Assembly: GCA_009746045.1 (NCBI GenBank)
Contig: RPFO01000041.1
Coordinates: 10,029,908-10,093,907, forward strand
From: Mesostigma viride
Taxonomy: Eukaryota > Streptophyta > Mesostigmatophyceae > Mesostigmatales > Mesostigmataceae
Length of the DNA: 64,000 nucleotides
Reading direction: 5' to 3'
Under the pieces are notes generated by a model. It was not told the origin of the DNA and ran no database searches. It saw only the letters and a program-made list of their open reading frames with translations. Positions 9,856 to 19,901 of this stretch are shown here, piece after piece (the stretch's first letter is position 1; every line of letters starts with the position of its first letter). The translations under genes and the position numbers were made by a program.

Positions 9856-10995
9856 TCAAGCGTCGGGCAGCTCCTCTGCCTCGCGTTCTGCTTCAGCGGC
9901 GGCTTCTCTCTCCCGCTCCTCAGCAGTGACAGCCACCGGCGTCCTCACCCGAGGAATAGCTCGCACCTCCTCCTCAGAATAAGGTCCAAGAAGGCGACTG
10001 ACGGGCCTCCCGTCTGCGGTTTGGTCAAACGGCACACGCCTCTCGTTAGGGCGCCTGCCCCACACCACGTTACGCACCCAGCGTCCTCCCCCACCTCGTC
10101 GCTCGTTGTATGCCCCAAGGCCGTAAGTGCTGTAGTCGTGCAGCGGCTCCGGCGGGATGTGATAATCTGCACGTTGCCGCTCGGAGAACCCTGCTGCAGA
10201 ACCGTCTCCCTCGTCCAACTGCTGGGACGAGCGTGCAATAACACCCGACGGGCGGTCGACGAACTCGTCGTGTACTGCCTGTGGAGACAGGTCCCGACCT
10301 GTGACGATTTCCACCGACGGACCGTATGCACCGGGGGCTCCAACAACACGAGGGGTGTCTAATGTGGACCAGATGCCGCCAGGACGCGTGGTGATAAGCC
10401 ACCGATCTGCGTGGCCTCGCGACTCTTGAAGCAAAATGTTAACAAGGTGCTCACAGGTTTGAGCAACTACTTCTTGCGAGGACCAGGGGCTGTCCTGCTC
10501 ACGCACCTGCGCGTCACGCACGAGATGTGAAGCGTTCGTCCCCTCACCGAGGGAACTCGTCGCGACCCAATGGTTAAATAACCGGGTGGCACCAAGGCTG
10601 ATGGCTACTAACTGTCCCAACGCCTCTCGAGCAAGATCCAAACCGTGCAGCGTAACGTGACCACCTTGATAGGCGATCTCAAGGCTGTAGATAAGCGCAG
10701 CAACCTCGTCTCTCAGCGCAATCAAGCGCTCCACCGTCACACGACTCGTCTCCCCCGGAGAAGTCGTGGCCCGCACGCGCATCACAACAGGGTCGTTGGC
10801 AGACGGCCCTTCCGAGTTGCCGAAAACAGCGACCCAGCCTCCCCGCGCCAAGCCCCTCGCCAAATGCGCAGCTTGCACAAACGTGGACGCGGTTTCTGGC
10901 TGGCTGTATGGATGCAGGGGTCCTTCTGCCTCCTGCCGCGGCACTGCGGCTCCTTGGCTTGGCGATTGCGCAAGCGCCGGAATTTCTTCCGACAT
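9856..10995 (-). CDS. Element A ORF1, conserved unknown protein upstream of gag
   Basis: About 379 residues from the ATG at 10,995 (MSEEIPAL), 27 nt inside the 5' LTR. That start is preferred over one inside the LTR because B and C start at the same place. Conserved blocks shared with C include STFVQAAHLARGL, TTSPGETSRVTVERLIALRDEVAALIYSLE-type helices, HWVATSSLGEG, VVAQTCEHLVNILLQESRGHAD, DTPR, DRPSGVIARSSQQLDEGDG and RWVRNVVW. The C-terminus is acidic (repeated EREAAAEA). There is no zinc knuckle, protease motif, transmembrane segment or signal peptide. It could be a second structural protein or an RNA chaperone, but I do not recognise the family. Conservation in three copies argues it was under selection. 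Confidence 0.75.
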   Translation of the reverse strand: MSEEIPALAQSPSQGAAVPRQEAEGPLHPYSQPETASTFVQAAHLARGLARGGWVAVFGNSEGPSANDPVVMRVRATTSPGETSRVTVERLIALRDEVAALIYSLEIAYQGGHVTLHGLDLAREALGQLVAISLGATRLFNHWVATSSLGEGTNASHLVRDAQVREQDSPWSSQEVVAQTCEHLVNILLQESRGHADRWLITTRPGGIWSTLDTPRVVGAPGAYGPSVEIVTGRDLSPQAVHDEFVDRPSGVIARSSQQLDEGDGSAAGFSERQRADYHIPPEPLHDYSTYGLGAYNERRGGGGRWVRNVVWGRRPNERRVPFDQTADGRPVSRLLGPYSEEEVRAIPRVRTPVAVTAEEREREAAAEAEREAEELPDA

Positions 10996-11012
10996 GAAAT
11001 GCGCCGCGGAAC

Positions 11013-11022
11013 CAATAGTACG
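11013..11022 (-). promoter_or_regulatory. Candidate primer-binding site, element A
   Basis: Minus-strand CGTACTATTG immediately inside the 5' LTR, identical to the same position in B. Confidence 0.4.
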
Positions 11023-11671
11023 AGTTAGACGAAAACCAGCCCAGAGCGTGTGAGCTCTTGGTCTTTCACGCAAAGCTTGAGCCAATTGCTGGAGACAGCA
11101 ATCCTTAGCCCAAACACCAAGCCACACCTTGTTGGTCACTTCCACGTTCAAGTGGGCAACCAGAGCGCGTGCTTCCGAGATAGCTTGGCCATCTCCATGA
11201 CCAAGCTATATGCCTCTTTGTTGCTCCTCGTTCCCATCGGCGTGACGAGGCATGTTGCAGGCTTGCTAGCAAATCCTCAACGTCCACTGGCATCCTTGCA
11301 GAGCCAGGACGAACTGGATTTACCTAGCTACCTGCAACCTAGGAAGTACAGGACCTGTCACAAGCCTGCAAGACCTAGTATCCTTGCAGCCTTGTGCCAG
11401 TTCCAGTACCCCACCAGTCGCAGGCTGCTGTCCCTCCTGGTCTACGTGGACCACAGTCACGTGATAGTCAGGCTAAGCCTGTGCAGGCACGGCCTGCCAC
11501 GTGTCCTGTCCACTACCCCAGAAGGTTGCACCCTCGCTGACCGCGGACGGCTAGGACTTCGGGACCTCATATCTTTCTTGTCCCTTGTCTGTTTCAGGCG
11601 GTCAGCACGGCGTTGGAAAGGTCTTTCCAAACTGCATCCACTTAGCATATTGGTTGCCCAAAATGCTAACT
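11023..11671 (-). repeat. Element A 5' LTR
   Basis: About 649 bp, clearly related to the C LTRs throughout and more distantly to the B LTRs (shared 'gagctc.tggtc' near one end and 'gttggaaaggtct' near the other). Minus-sense ends are AGTTAGCAT...CTAACT. The right boundary is where gag fragment D begins. Confidence 0.82.
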
Positions 11672-12039
11672 TCACGTGGGATGAGTACAAGGCACGTGTG
11701 CTCAGGATTGAGGACAGCATCAAGGCCCAGGCGGCCATCATGCGCAACACAGGCGGGGGGAAGCAGGGAGACACCAGGGACACCAGTTCTCTGGCTGGAG
11801 TCTTTGCTACCATGGCGATGGATGACGGGAAGAAGGGAGGCTGTTTTCACTGCGGCAAACCGGGACACAAGGTCGCAAACTGTTACAAGAAGCACCCTCA
11901 TCTTCGCAAGGGGGGGAAGGACGGAGAGGCCAAGGCGCAGGCCAACTTGACGTCCACCCCTGCTCAGCAGGAGGCACTGGACGTGCCCCCTGGTTTTGTT
12001 TTCCACACTGGGGTGGAGGCTCCCGCTGATCAACCGTAG
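11672..12039 (+). pseudogene. gag: Element D gag C-terminal fragment with CCHC knuckle
   Basis: Plus-strand frame beginning at the A insertion and ending at the stop at 12,039. It carries WDEYKARVLRIEDSIKAQ, then one C-x2-C-x4-H-x4-C knuckle (CFHCGKPGHKVANC) and a Lys-rich tail. This is a copia-type Gag of a different family from A-C. Its N-terminal half must lie to the left, beyond A and outside the window. No integrase or RT follows, so D looks like a gag-only or internally deleted element. Confidence 0.75.
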
Positions 12040-12121
12040 TATCTGTTCAGTGGTGCGTTGCTCCAGGGGCACCCTGGCCACCATGCTTTTGTATGAGACA
12101 TTGTTTCCAGTTTGTCCCACT

Positions 12122-12872
12122 AAGGGGGGTGTCAGCCGTAGTGGGCCAAAGCAGTCTCGGCACTAGTTTTTGGCTGTCAGTTAGCCGAATTAGTGGGACG
12201 ACACTAATGTATTTTTCCAGGCTATTTAATTCGTGCTACGAATTTTTAGTGCTGCGTTTCAGGTCCGAGATACTGTACGGATCATACTTTACGAGACCCG
12301 TTGTGATTGTTTTTGGGTCTGGACTATATGTGGAGTGCTACAAGATGTTGTACCGGTGCTGGTGTGGCACCGGCGGTACGTTTTGGATTGCTTATGCTGT
12401 CACCGTACGTTATGTAGCAGGATCCGCGCTTCGCGCGGCCCTTGGGGACGTTGGTACTGTAGGCGCTGTATCGCGCCAGATTCTGGTTTTCACCTATGTG
12501 AGTGACTTTTTGTCTAAGTCCGAGCCTTAGTGGCGCACGCCTGAGAAAGAAATCATATGAATGGTACAGTATCAGGCGCGGCGCAACTTTTTCAGTCCTT
12601 TGTGCATGTATGCATGCACATGTGTGCTTGAATGCATCCGACCACCTAGAACGCGCCGCCACGCATCGTACGGCTGTGATCTGTTTGTGTCGTGACCTGT
12701 CCTTTGGGCGGCGTAGCATTTAGCCTAGGCACTGCTCCTTGGCAACTCACGCTCATGCCTTATTTTCACACGTTTTTCACCATGAAAGACGTGAACAGTG
12801 GGCGTCGGCATTTGTGCTTGTCTTTTAAGCGTTATTTAATAACCAAGATCAATTTCCTCCGATCACCTTGGT
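12122..12872 (+). other. Putative polypurine tract and 3' LTR of element D
   Basis: AAGGGGGG (12,122-12,129) followed by TGTCAGCCGT has the look of a PPT and the TG start of a 3' LTR, about 80 nt after the gag stop. The right end and a matching 5' LTR are not visible. I see no coding frame to 12,872. Confidence 0.4.
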
Positions 12873-13529
12873 TCAGTGCAAATGCAACACCTGGTTTTGC
12901 GTCGGTATGAAAATCGCAATGCGCCGACGCGCGACGATGCGAAGAGGATGCGTGAAGATGGAGAGAAGCTCCCAGCCAGCTGGGATCCACTCACGCAGAG
13001 CCGAGAGAAATGCCACCAGGTTAATGAGAACCTGGCGCTCGCGAGTGCGGACGCCGCGAGTGAGCAGCGAGAGCAACGCGATGTCTTGAAACAAATTTGT
13101 TGAGACCACAGGCGCGCCCCCCGTGCGCGTCGCAGCCCAGTTTTGTAAATTGCGCTGATAGCCGGTGAGCGACGAAATGGCGTTATCCACCTCCTCAATG
13201 GCGGTGGTGACCTCGTTCACCGAACGCAGGCCTCCGCGGACCTGGACCGTAAAAGCCGATAGAATCGACCGGATGGAGTCCAATGGACCACGAATCGCCG
13301 GCACCAGCTGCGGCAAGCGTGGGTCTTCTGGAAAATCTCCCAGCAACGGGAGCGCTGCCCGCTGTCGACGATGCAATTCATCGAGTGATGTCGTGACCTC
13401 GTCAACGAGAGCTTGCCACGACGCAGCAACCGGCTGCGGCTCACGCGGTTGTGGAGCCGGTAATGGATCTGCCGGCGGAGCAGCTACTTCCTCATCGGTA
13501 GGAATGCGGAAGTCTTGGGAATTCGGCAT
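12873..13529 (-). CDS. Element I ORF1-position protein, unknown
   Basis: About 218 residues from ATG 13,529 (MPNSQDFRIPTDEE), 24 nt inside an LTR-like block, the same position as ORF1 in A, B and C. An acidic/Pro-rich N-terminus is followed by long amphipathic helices (LVDEVTTSLDELHRRQ, VNEVTTAIEEVDNAISSL) and a hydrophobic stretch (IALLSLLTRGV). Similarity to the other ORF1s is not obvious by eye. No domain is recognised. Downstream gag and pol are absent, so the element is truncated near 12,870. Confidence 0.55.
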   Translation of the reverse strand: MPNSQDFRIPTDEEVAAPPADPLPAPQPREPQPVAASWQALVDEVTTSLDELHRRQRAALPLLGDFPEDPRLPQLVPAIRGPLDSIRSILSAFTVQVRGGLRSVNEVTTAIEEVDNAISSLTGYQRNLQNWAATRTGGAPVVSTNLFQDIALLSLLTRGVRTRERQVLINLVAFLSALREWIPAGWELLSIFTHPLRIVARRRIAIFIPTQNQVLHLH

Positions 13530-13553
13530 GATCGTGAAAAGGCGAGTAATACG

Positions 13554-14136
13554 AGTTGTGAGAGGGTTGTGCAGAATTCCGCCATGGTTCTTGCAGGAAA
13601 TGTTGCCTTTATTATGAATAAGGAACACAGACGTAAGTCACGTCACTTCCAAGACTGCACGCAGCACAGGCGACAGAGTCGCAGTGCCAAGAGAGCGTGC
13701 ACGCAAGAACTAGCGTCCCGGTGCGACCAAGTCACACATATAGCTTGCTAGGGACGCGTCCAAGTATTCAGCTGCTCTGTCACAGCTGAACTGTCAATCA
13801 ATTGATTACACAGACTCTGGCACGCCTTTGGCGCGCAGATCTATCAATTGTCCATACGGCTAGTCCTGTGGACCTATCCGTACACTGCTCAGCATCAATT
13901 GTCTCATAGGTCCTGGCGCGCTACAGCACGCCTACCTATCAATTGACCATCAAGTCCTGTACAAGTCCTGTCAACGTCCTGCGGACTATCATAGTGACAC
14001 TTGTACATCCTGTGTCCGTACGCGCCCACAGTGGCGCGCCGGGTACTGTCGGCACAGCCTAGGAAACGTCATAACTTTTACGTCCCTTAACCAAATGAGG
14101 CGTTCAAGGTAAAGATGGCGGCCCCAGGCGTATAAC
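13554..14136 (-). repeat. Element I 5' LTR (putative)
   Basis: Starts AGTTGTGAG next to TAATACG, matching the LTR/PBS junction of C (AATACG then AGTTAAG). It ends near GTATAAC, where the plus-strand gag of E resumes. It contains 'tcaattg' and 'gtcctgt' strings repeated several times between 13,790 and 13,985. There is no second LTR to confirm the boundaries. Confidence 0.5.
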
Positions 14137-14169
14137 AACAAGCTGCCGACAGTTGCTCAGGTAAACCCT

Positions 14170-14730
14170 GTGCCTGCTACGACCCCGCCAGCAGCTTCTC
14201 TGTCGGACTTGACCACTCTTGTTACCCAGCTGTCCACGACGGTGGCCGACAACGTGGTGCGAATGTTGGGTGGCAAACGCCGAGCTCGCGGTGGTCGGCA
14301 CAACCAGAACGCGTCCAGCAAACGCGGGCCGGGAGGCGGTCAGGACAAGCAGCCTCGACAGGAGGGCGGCGCTGGCAGGCAGCAACAGCAGCAGGGTGGC
14401 GTCCCCAAGGAGAAGGTCGTCTGCGAGCGGTGCACCGGCGTGGGGCACACCGAGGCCAACTGCACGCTGCGGCTGGACCTCGGCAAGGCGACTCGAGTGT
14501 GCCGGCGCTGCTGGGCGGTTCGGCTTCCTGGACACGACCTCAACACATGCCGCGCCCCACGGCCAGCCATGCCCAATTGTGACGTCCTAGAGGTGATGTG
14601 TGTCGCGGTGAGTCGGCTAGGCGTGAGGATGCTGTGCCTTGTAGTCCTAATGTTCCCACGTCAGTGGTTCAGAATGGAAGTGCAAGTGCTGCAGCTGATC
14701 AGGAGTGCGTGCCCAGCGTGGTCGCAATAG
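14170..14730 (+). pseudogene. gag: Element E gag C-terminal part, two zinc knuckles
   Basis: A Gly/Gln/Arg-rich basic stretch is followed by C-x2-C-x4-H-x4-C (CERCTGVGHTEANC) and, after about 15 residues, a second looser knuckle C-x2-C-x7-H-x4-C (CRRCWAVRLPGHDLNTC). This is a nucleocapsid arrangement for RNA binding. The capsid part is missing because element I abuts on the left. The frame after ~14,580 looks like non-coding drift, so the true end is uncertain. Confidence 0.7.
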
Positions 14731-14766
14731 AGCCTGAACACGCCCTACCGGAGCTCACCCCTTCAG

Positions 14767-15880
14767 GTGAGTGAGATAGTGCCGGCAGATGCCGAGGTAG
14801 CCCCTCACGTAGACGTGGAGTTGGGTCGCCGCCTCAGTAAGGCCTCACTAGAGCACATTGCCGACAGGAATGCACACGCAGAGAGCTTGGCGGGGCAGGT
14901 GCCTAGCATAGAAGGGGATGGCACCACCCCCACGGCCATAGGATTGCGGATGCTTGCTCACCAGATTCACCTTGCGGTGGGTCATGTGGCGGGGCAAACG
15001 CTAGACTGGGCGACTCGGCTTATGGGGGCGCCGGGGTTGAAGGTCGCTCAGGCGGAGTTAGAGGAGTGCCACGCATGCGCAAGTGTCAGGAAGAAGCGTA
15101 GGCGCTGGCATGCTAAGACTCCTTCCCCGTACCGGGGGAGGTTAGTGGGGGATGTCATGCATTTGGAGGAGGGGGACGATTATTTGGTCTTGATGGATTG
15201 CTATACCAAGTTCCTAGCCATCGAGCCCCTGCCAAGCATGGTAGAGGAGTCCTTGTGGCGGGGGCTGCGCATTGCCATGTCTCACTTCTTTCCCATTTCT
15301 GAGGTCATGTTGGACCAACAATTTGATTGCTTCAGTGTGGGGCGGGAGGGCTGTGAGATGGTGGTTATTGCTGGGCGGCAGGACCATGGCAACTTGGGGC
15401 TGATTGATAGGCACATCAGCAGCGTAAAGGGCATGGCAGCCAAGCAGCAGGCCAGCGGGTTAGGATTCAAGCCCGCGGGGCAGCCTTATGCACAACGCGC
15501 GCTGTGGTGCCGCTTGCCCATGGACAAGTACAACAGCCAGGTGCTTTTCAAGCTGCCCCAGGGACTAGGTCTTATTACCGCGTGGGGGCTGCAGTCGGGC
15601 ATTTACCCTCCGGACGTGGCAGACCATTGGGAGGCCCACCTCGCTACCACCGCTGAGGTTAGGCGGCAGTTAGACCGCACCCAGCCTGACTTGTCGCAGG
15701 AGTGGGAGCTGGGGGAGTTGATCTTGTTTCACAAGGAGAATTCCTTTGGCAAGCGGGGGCAGATGCAAGGGCCAGGCATGGTGGTGGATTTGGACTGGGT
15801 GCATAGGCGGGTGAAGGTGCACTGGGAGCATAGGGACTATCTCATCCCGTGGGATATAAGGTGTATCGGTACAAGGCGTC
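14767..15880 (+). CDS. pol: Element E integrase
   Basis: N-terminal zinc motif with H-x3-H (HLAVGH, 14,970) and C-x2-C (CHAC, 15,070). The core has Asp in GDVMHLEEG (15,151), Asp in VMLDQQFD (15,312) and, where the catalytic Glu is expected, Asp in GLIDRHISSVK (15,406), 31 residues after the second. A basic C-terminal domain (KENSFGKRGQMQGPGMVVD) follows. A frameshift around 15,860 moves the reading to the frame used by the protease-like part. The E-to-D change could mean an inactive enzyme or an unusual D-D-D core. Confidence 0.8.
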
Positions 15881-16983
15881 CGATGCCCAGGTCCAGGCGG
15901 CCAAGGAGCACAGCCGCCAGCTCGGTTGGGATGTGGATAGCCGGCCGGCCAAGCGGGCCCGGCTGGAACCTGTCCTACCCACCCCACTTGGGGTGGCTGT
16001 GCATGATGCGCTTGTTGCCCACCCCCCTGCAGGCGCCGCGCCGGAGCAAGTCCCCGGGGTCGACGCGGCGGCGCTACCTCAGCCCCTCCCCGCGACCCCC
16101 GCACTGAGCGCCCATGGCGTGGCGGCGCCGGACACATCGTCAGGCGCGGGCGTGGGCTCCCAGCTGGCCCACGTCCTCCGACAGCTGCTCAAGGCGGACA
16201 AGCTCAAGGCGGCGGCAGCGGGGGGTGCGGCACAAGTCAGCCGCGTCATGCCAGATAAGTGCCCCACAGTTGTGACTGAAGCACATGATGTTCCCTCTAG
16301 GCATATTGCGGCCATAGATACCATGGCAGGCGTGTCTATCACGAGCCCGGCGGCGGCCGAGGCCTATTACCCTTTGCTGCCCAGTAGTTGGAAGGTGGTT
16401 GCGGGGTTTGACGGGCAGCGGGCGTATAATAAGGTGGCTGGGCAGGTGCTCATGCCCATCCTAGGGGTAGATGTCCCTGTGCAAGTGCTAGAGGGTTACA
16501 AGGGTATCACCCTCATCGGTAACCCTTTTGTTTCCCTCCCCGGGTTTTCCGTGTCATCCGGCTTGGTGACCCTCGAGGGGGTGGGGAGCATAGGCTTGTA
16601 CCAATATCACGTTGCGCTTGCAGCCCTCACGGGCCGGGGTCCCCCCGAGGCTATGAATCACCCTGAGGATTATGCCACTGCAGTAGGGGCCATTCGCGGG
16701 GCGGAATATACGGCAGAGCCGCTGGTAGCCGATGTCACGCAGCCGCAGAAGTGTCACCCCAGCAGTCTTGGCATTTTTCCCTGGAGCATCGCCACCAAAT
16801 CTCCTGTTAGTTATCCGCAGTTCAAGGAGGACTGCCGTGACCCTGTCAAGTTCCATAAGTGGCGCACGGCTTTCTTGCGCGCGCAGCTGGAGTGGGCGAT
16901 GTATGGGGTGTATGGGGAGTTGATGGAGGTGCCGCAAGGGGCGGTAAAGCTGAACTTGAAGTTTGTGCTCAAGTATAAGCAGG
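15849..16983 (+). pseudogene. pol: Element E protease-like domain and start of RT
   Basis: A Pro/Ala-rich linker leads to a retropepsin-like domain: Asp at 16,317 in IDTMAG, then MPILGVDV and, near 16,515, LIGNPFV in the position of ILGxxxL. RT begins around 16,780 and stops at 16,983, where the foldback element is inserted in a conserved Lys-rich strand (KFVLKYKQ). The 5-bp GCAGG on both sides of the insertion leaves the frame intact if one copy is ignored. The protease Gly of D-T-G is Met here. Confidence 0.72.
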
Positions 16984-17763
16984 AGTTAGGTTAAATAGTG
17001 CCGGAATCTTTTGGCCCACTGAGGCAAAACGGTCCGTCTCACTATTTTGCCCGGAATAACCACTTCCGAGCACCCAAGTTAATTCGGCCGCATTAACTTG
17101 GGTGCTCGGAGGTGGTTATTCCGGGTAAAATAGTGTGACGGACCGGTTTGCCTCAGGCGGCAAAAGGTTCCGGCACTATTTAACCTAACTAAAACCTGGC
17201 CTCGTGGAGGGGGGACGAAGAGCCCGAGACATCCGCCTAGGCCGCTGAGCACGCAAATGATATTGCGCCGGAGCTGCCTCAGTGAGGATTCGAACCCCTG
17301 ACCTCCAAGGTGCACGGGTTTTAGTTAGGTTGCTCGGAGGTGGTTATTCCGGGTAAAATAGTGTGACGGACCGGTTTGCCTCAGACTGTGGGCCAAAAGG
17401 TTCCGGCACTATTTAACATAACTAAAACGTGTGCACCTTGGAGGTCAGGGGTTCGAATCCTCACTGAGGCAGTTCCGGCGCAATATTATTTGCGTGCTCA
17501 GCGGCTCAGGCGGATGTCTCGGGCTCTTCGTCCCCCCTCCACGAGGCCAGGTTTTAGTTAGGTTAAATAGTGCCGGAACCTTTTGGCCCACTGAGGCAAA
17601 CCGGTCCGTCACACTATTTTGCCCGGAATAACCACTTCCGAGCACCCAAGTTAATTCGGCCGAATTAACTTGGGTGCTCGGAAGTGGTTATTCCGGGCAA
17701 AATAGTGTGACGGACCGGTTTGCCTCAGTGGGCCAAAAGGTTCCGGCACTATTTAACCTAACT
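16984..17763. mobile_element. 780-bp foldback element with tRNA-like B boxes
   Basis: Flanked by GCAGG (16,979-16,983 and 17,764-17,768). The ends are a perfect inverted repeat beginning AGTTAGGTTAAATAGTGCC. Inside, two ~205-bp palindromes (16,984-17,190 and 17,558-17,763) bracket two inverted copies of a ~150-bp unit. Each unit carries GGTTCGAATCC, an exact match to the Pol III B-box consensus, in a T-arm-like context (minus strand near 17,290, plus strand near 17,450). It encodes no protein. Non-autonomous; its transposase source is unknown. Confidence 0.85.
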
Positions 17764-17768
17764 GCAGG

Positions 17769-19145
17769 TCCTCCCCACTGACCCTGTCACATTTCATGTA
17801 CGGCCCTGTGTCACGGAGTTCAGGGGCTCGTCTGAGTTGTCGGAGGAGGAATTGTTTACGCCCGGGCTGTCGCAGACCACTAGCCGGGTATTAACATCGG
17901 TGTTCTTGGGGCTGTTGGATCGGGGTTTGGACTATGCCATGGCCTGCTCAGATTTTCAGCGGGCTTTTCTCCATAGCGACCCGGCAGTGGCCGAGGAAGT
18001 GTGGCGTGGCACGGTGTATGTGGTCAAGGTCCCTTTGGTGTGGCAGGGGGAGCTGCGGTGTGTGTACTTGCGGCTTCTCCTTGGTGTGGAGGGCCTGCAG
18101 TCTAGCCCCATCATCTTTCGCAAGACGGCTGAACGCATCTTTGCTAGCATGGGGGCGGTGTTTTCCCGCATCGATAGCAACCTCTTTCACATCCACACAC
18201 CCAACCCACACGAGCCCGCGTTCATGCAATGGCATGGGGATGACTGGCGGCTTATTGGACCCTGGGCGTGGGTCCGGCAGTTCATAACCGCTGTGGCCAA
18301 GCTTTTGCCCACTAGCCGCAGGTTGTGGCTGCATGGACCCCGACACCCCCGTCCCTTACTGTGGCCCAACCTACACTTTGCACCGCACACCGGTTGGCTG
18401 GTGCCTTGGCCTGGCGGCCAAGCAGGAATACGCCGACAAGCTCGCGCAATCGCTGCCTGAGCGGCTGGATGCGTCCGCGGGACCGCAATTGCGCGGCCAG
18501 CTGGGGTGGCTCGCGGGCACGGTGCGACCCGACCTGTCCATCTACGCGCGTGCGCCCGACGCCGTGCTTGCGGGCGTGGGAGCGCAGCATCTTCGGACGC
18601 AAGTCTTGGCGTCACCGGGCCTGCGCGTGTGGGGGGTTGATATCACCCGCCCGGTGGCAATGACCATTTACCCTGACGCGAACCTGGAGTCGCGTACCAT
18701 CACGCAGCTGCGCGCGCGGGAGGCGGCCATCTTTTTTCTTGATAGCCCCACTGGGCAGCCCACTATTGTCGACTGGTATAGCCGCATCCATCAGCGGGTA
18801 GTGGTAGACAGCAATCGCGCGGAGTGTCGCGCGTTCATTTCCGCTGTCGACCATGCATGCGTGTTATGTGAAGCATCTTTTGCAATGGATTGCGGATAAG
18901 GCCCGCGTGGCGCTGTCGCTCCGCATGCGGCTGTGCACAGATAGCAAGTAAATAATTGAGTTTCTGAATAACCCGCTCGCCTCCACCACCAAACTAGATT
19001 ACCTTGTGTTGGCCGAGTCCGCCACGGTGTTGGATGAGCGGCGGTGGATCCCCGAGAGCGAGAATATTGCCGATGCCTTGACCAAGCCAGCGCTGCTGTC
19101 GGGGCCTCCTCAGTACAAGCTGCTGCGGCAGCTCATGATGACATG
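17769..19145 (+). pseudogene. pol: Element E RT (C-terminal part) and RNase H
   Basis: RT resumes straight after the second GCAGG with the strands matching B (EEELFTPGLSQTTSRV against DEELYTPGMLHDTWRI). CSDFQRAFL carries the first catalytic Asp and MQWHGDD (near 18,235) the second motif, again HGDD. A frameshift near 18,330 is followed by RNase H with YPDANLES, SNRAECRAF and a closing ADALTKP near 19,080. A TAA near 18,950 interrupts the last part. Confidence 0.82.
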
Positions 19146-19901
19146 AGTTTTTTTTTAACAGTGTGACCTGTCGTCTTTTTGCATGGGAATGGGCGCTTCT
19201 TTCATCTGTGAATACATTTCCCTATACCTGACAGGCGGCCAGTGTGCCTACTAATGATGCATGTGGTGCAGTTGCACCCAAGTAGAAAAGGAGGCCGGGA
19301 GCAAAGCCCGGGTGTTTTTGGCGTGCTCAGATCCCAGCGTAGGGCACCCTCCTTGGGGTTTAGGATTTGGGGACGGCCAGTGTGCCGTTACGTGTTTCTC
19401 TACTTGAACGTACGTAGGGTCAGTGCTACCCTATTGCCCCTCGCTTTAAATAATTTATGATAATTATTTAAAAAGAAAGTATGGGAGTTGTGCTCCCGAG
19501 TGGCATCTATCCGCTAGCCGGTAGTCGCCGGCCTGGGCGCCTAGTCATGCAGGTGGGCATCAAAGATTGGTGTCTAGATGCTAGTCGGTGCCTAAGCAAG
19601 GTACGGAAGCCAGTGCGCGCCGGGACGGTCAGAGAACCGTCGCCCTCGGTAGCACAGATCCGCTGAGTGCCGGTAGTCTCGGGTTAGAGGCTCGAGCATG
19701 CACTATCGGGTAGCCTACCGGTAGTCTCGGGTTAGAGGCTCAAGCATGCCTTAACGGTTAGCGCCGCGCCGCTGAGCTCCTTGCGGCCTGGCCAGCTGCA
19801 AGGGTTCAATAGCAATCAGTGGCGGCTGCGGGCTCAGCCTCCCACAATCGGTTCCCCGAACAACAAAAATCCCGTCTCCATCGCCGGCGTGCTAGCCAGC
19901 G
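19146..19901. other. Non-coding stretch after element E, with a short tandem repeat
   Basis: No gene seen. A ~56-bp unit containing CGGTAGTCTCGGGTTAGAGG is repeated twice in tandem between about 19,670 and 19,757. The sequence could be the 3' end of E, but no LTR partner is present. Confidence 0.4.

Larger units (their letters stand above)
1..11671 (-). mobile_element. Ty1/copia-like LTR element A (partial, split by element B)
   Basis: Minus-strand LTR retrotransposon entering from the left edge. Seen from its 5' end: LTR (11,023-11,671), ORF1 (10,995-9,856), gag start (9,797) running to 9,142, then element B inserted, then the rest of gag (784-60), an in-frame UGA and the first ~19 codons of pol before the window ends. 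B lies between two CATCC copies (785-789 and 9,137-9,141), which shows the two gag halves were once joined. The 3' LTR is outside the window, so A's target duplication cannot be tested. A's right end is inserted in gag fragment D. Confidence 0.85.
14137..19145 (+). mobile_element. Ty1/copia-like element E (plus strand, degenerate)
   Basis: Divergent copia-like element with gag (two zinc knuckles), integrase, protease-like, RT and RNase H in that order. Frameshifts near 15,860 and 18,330, a stop near 18,950 and a 780-bp foldback insertion (16,984-17,763) disrupt it. LTRs were not identified; the left end is cut by element I. It shares the integrase-before-protease order with B and C although its proteins are only distantly similar. 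Confidence 0.8.

Noticed and set aside
17431-17480. Functional tRNA gene
   Set aside because: The B box and T-arm-like context are good but the T stem has mismatches, and no A box, anticodon arm or acceptor pairing could be assembled.
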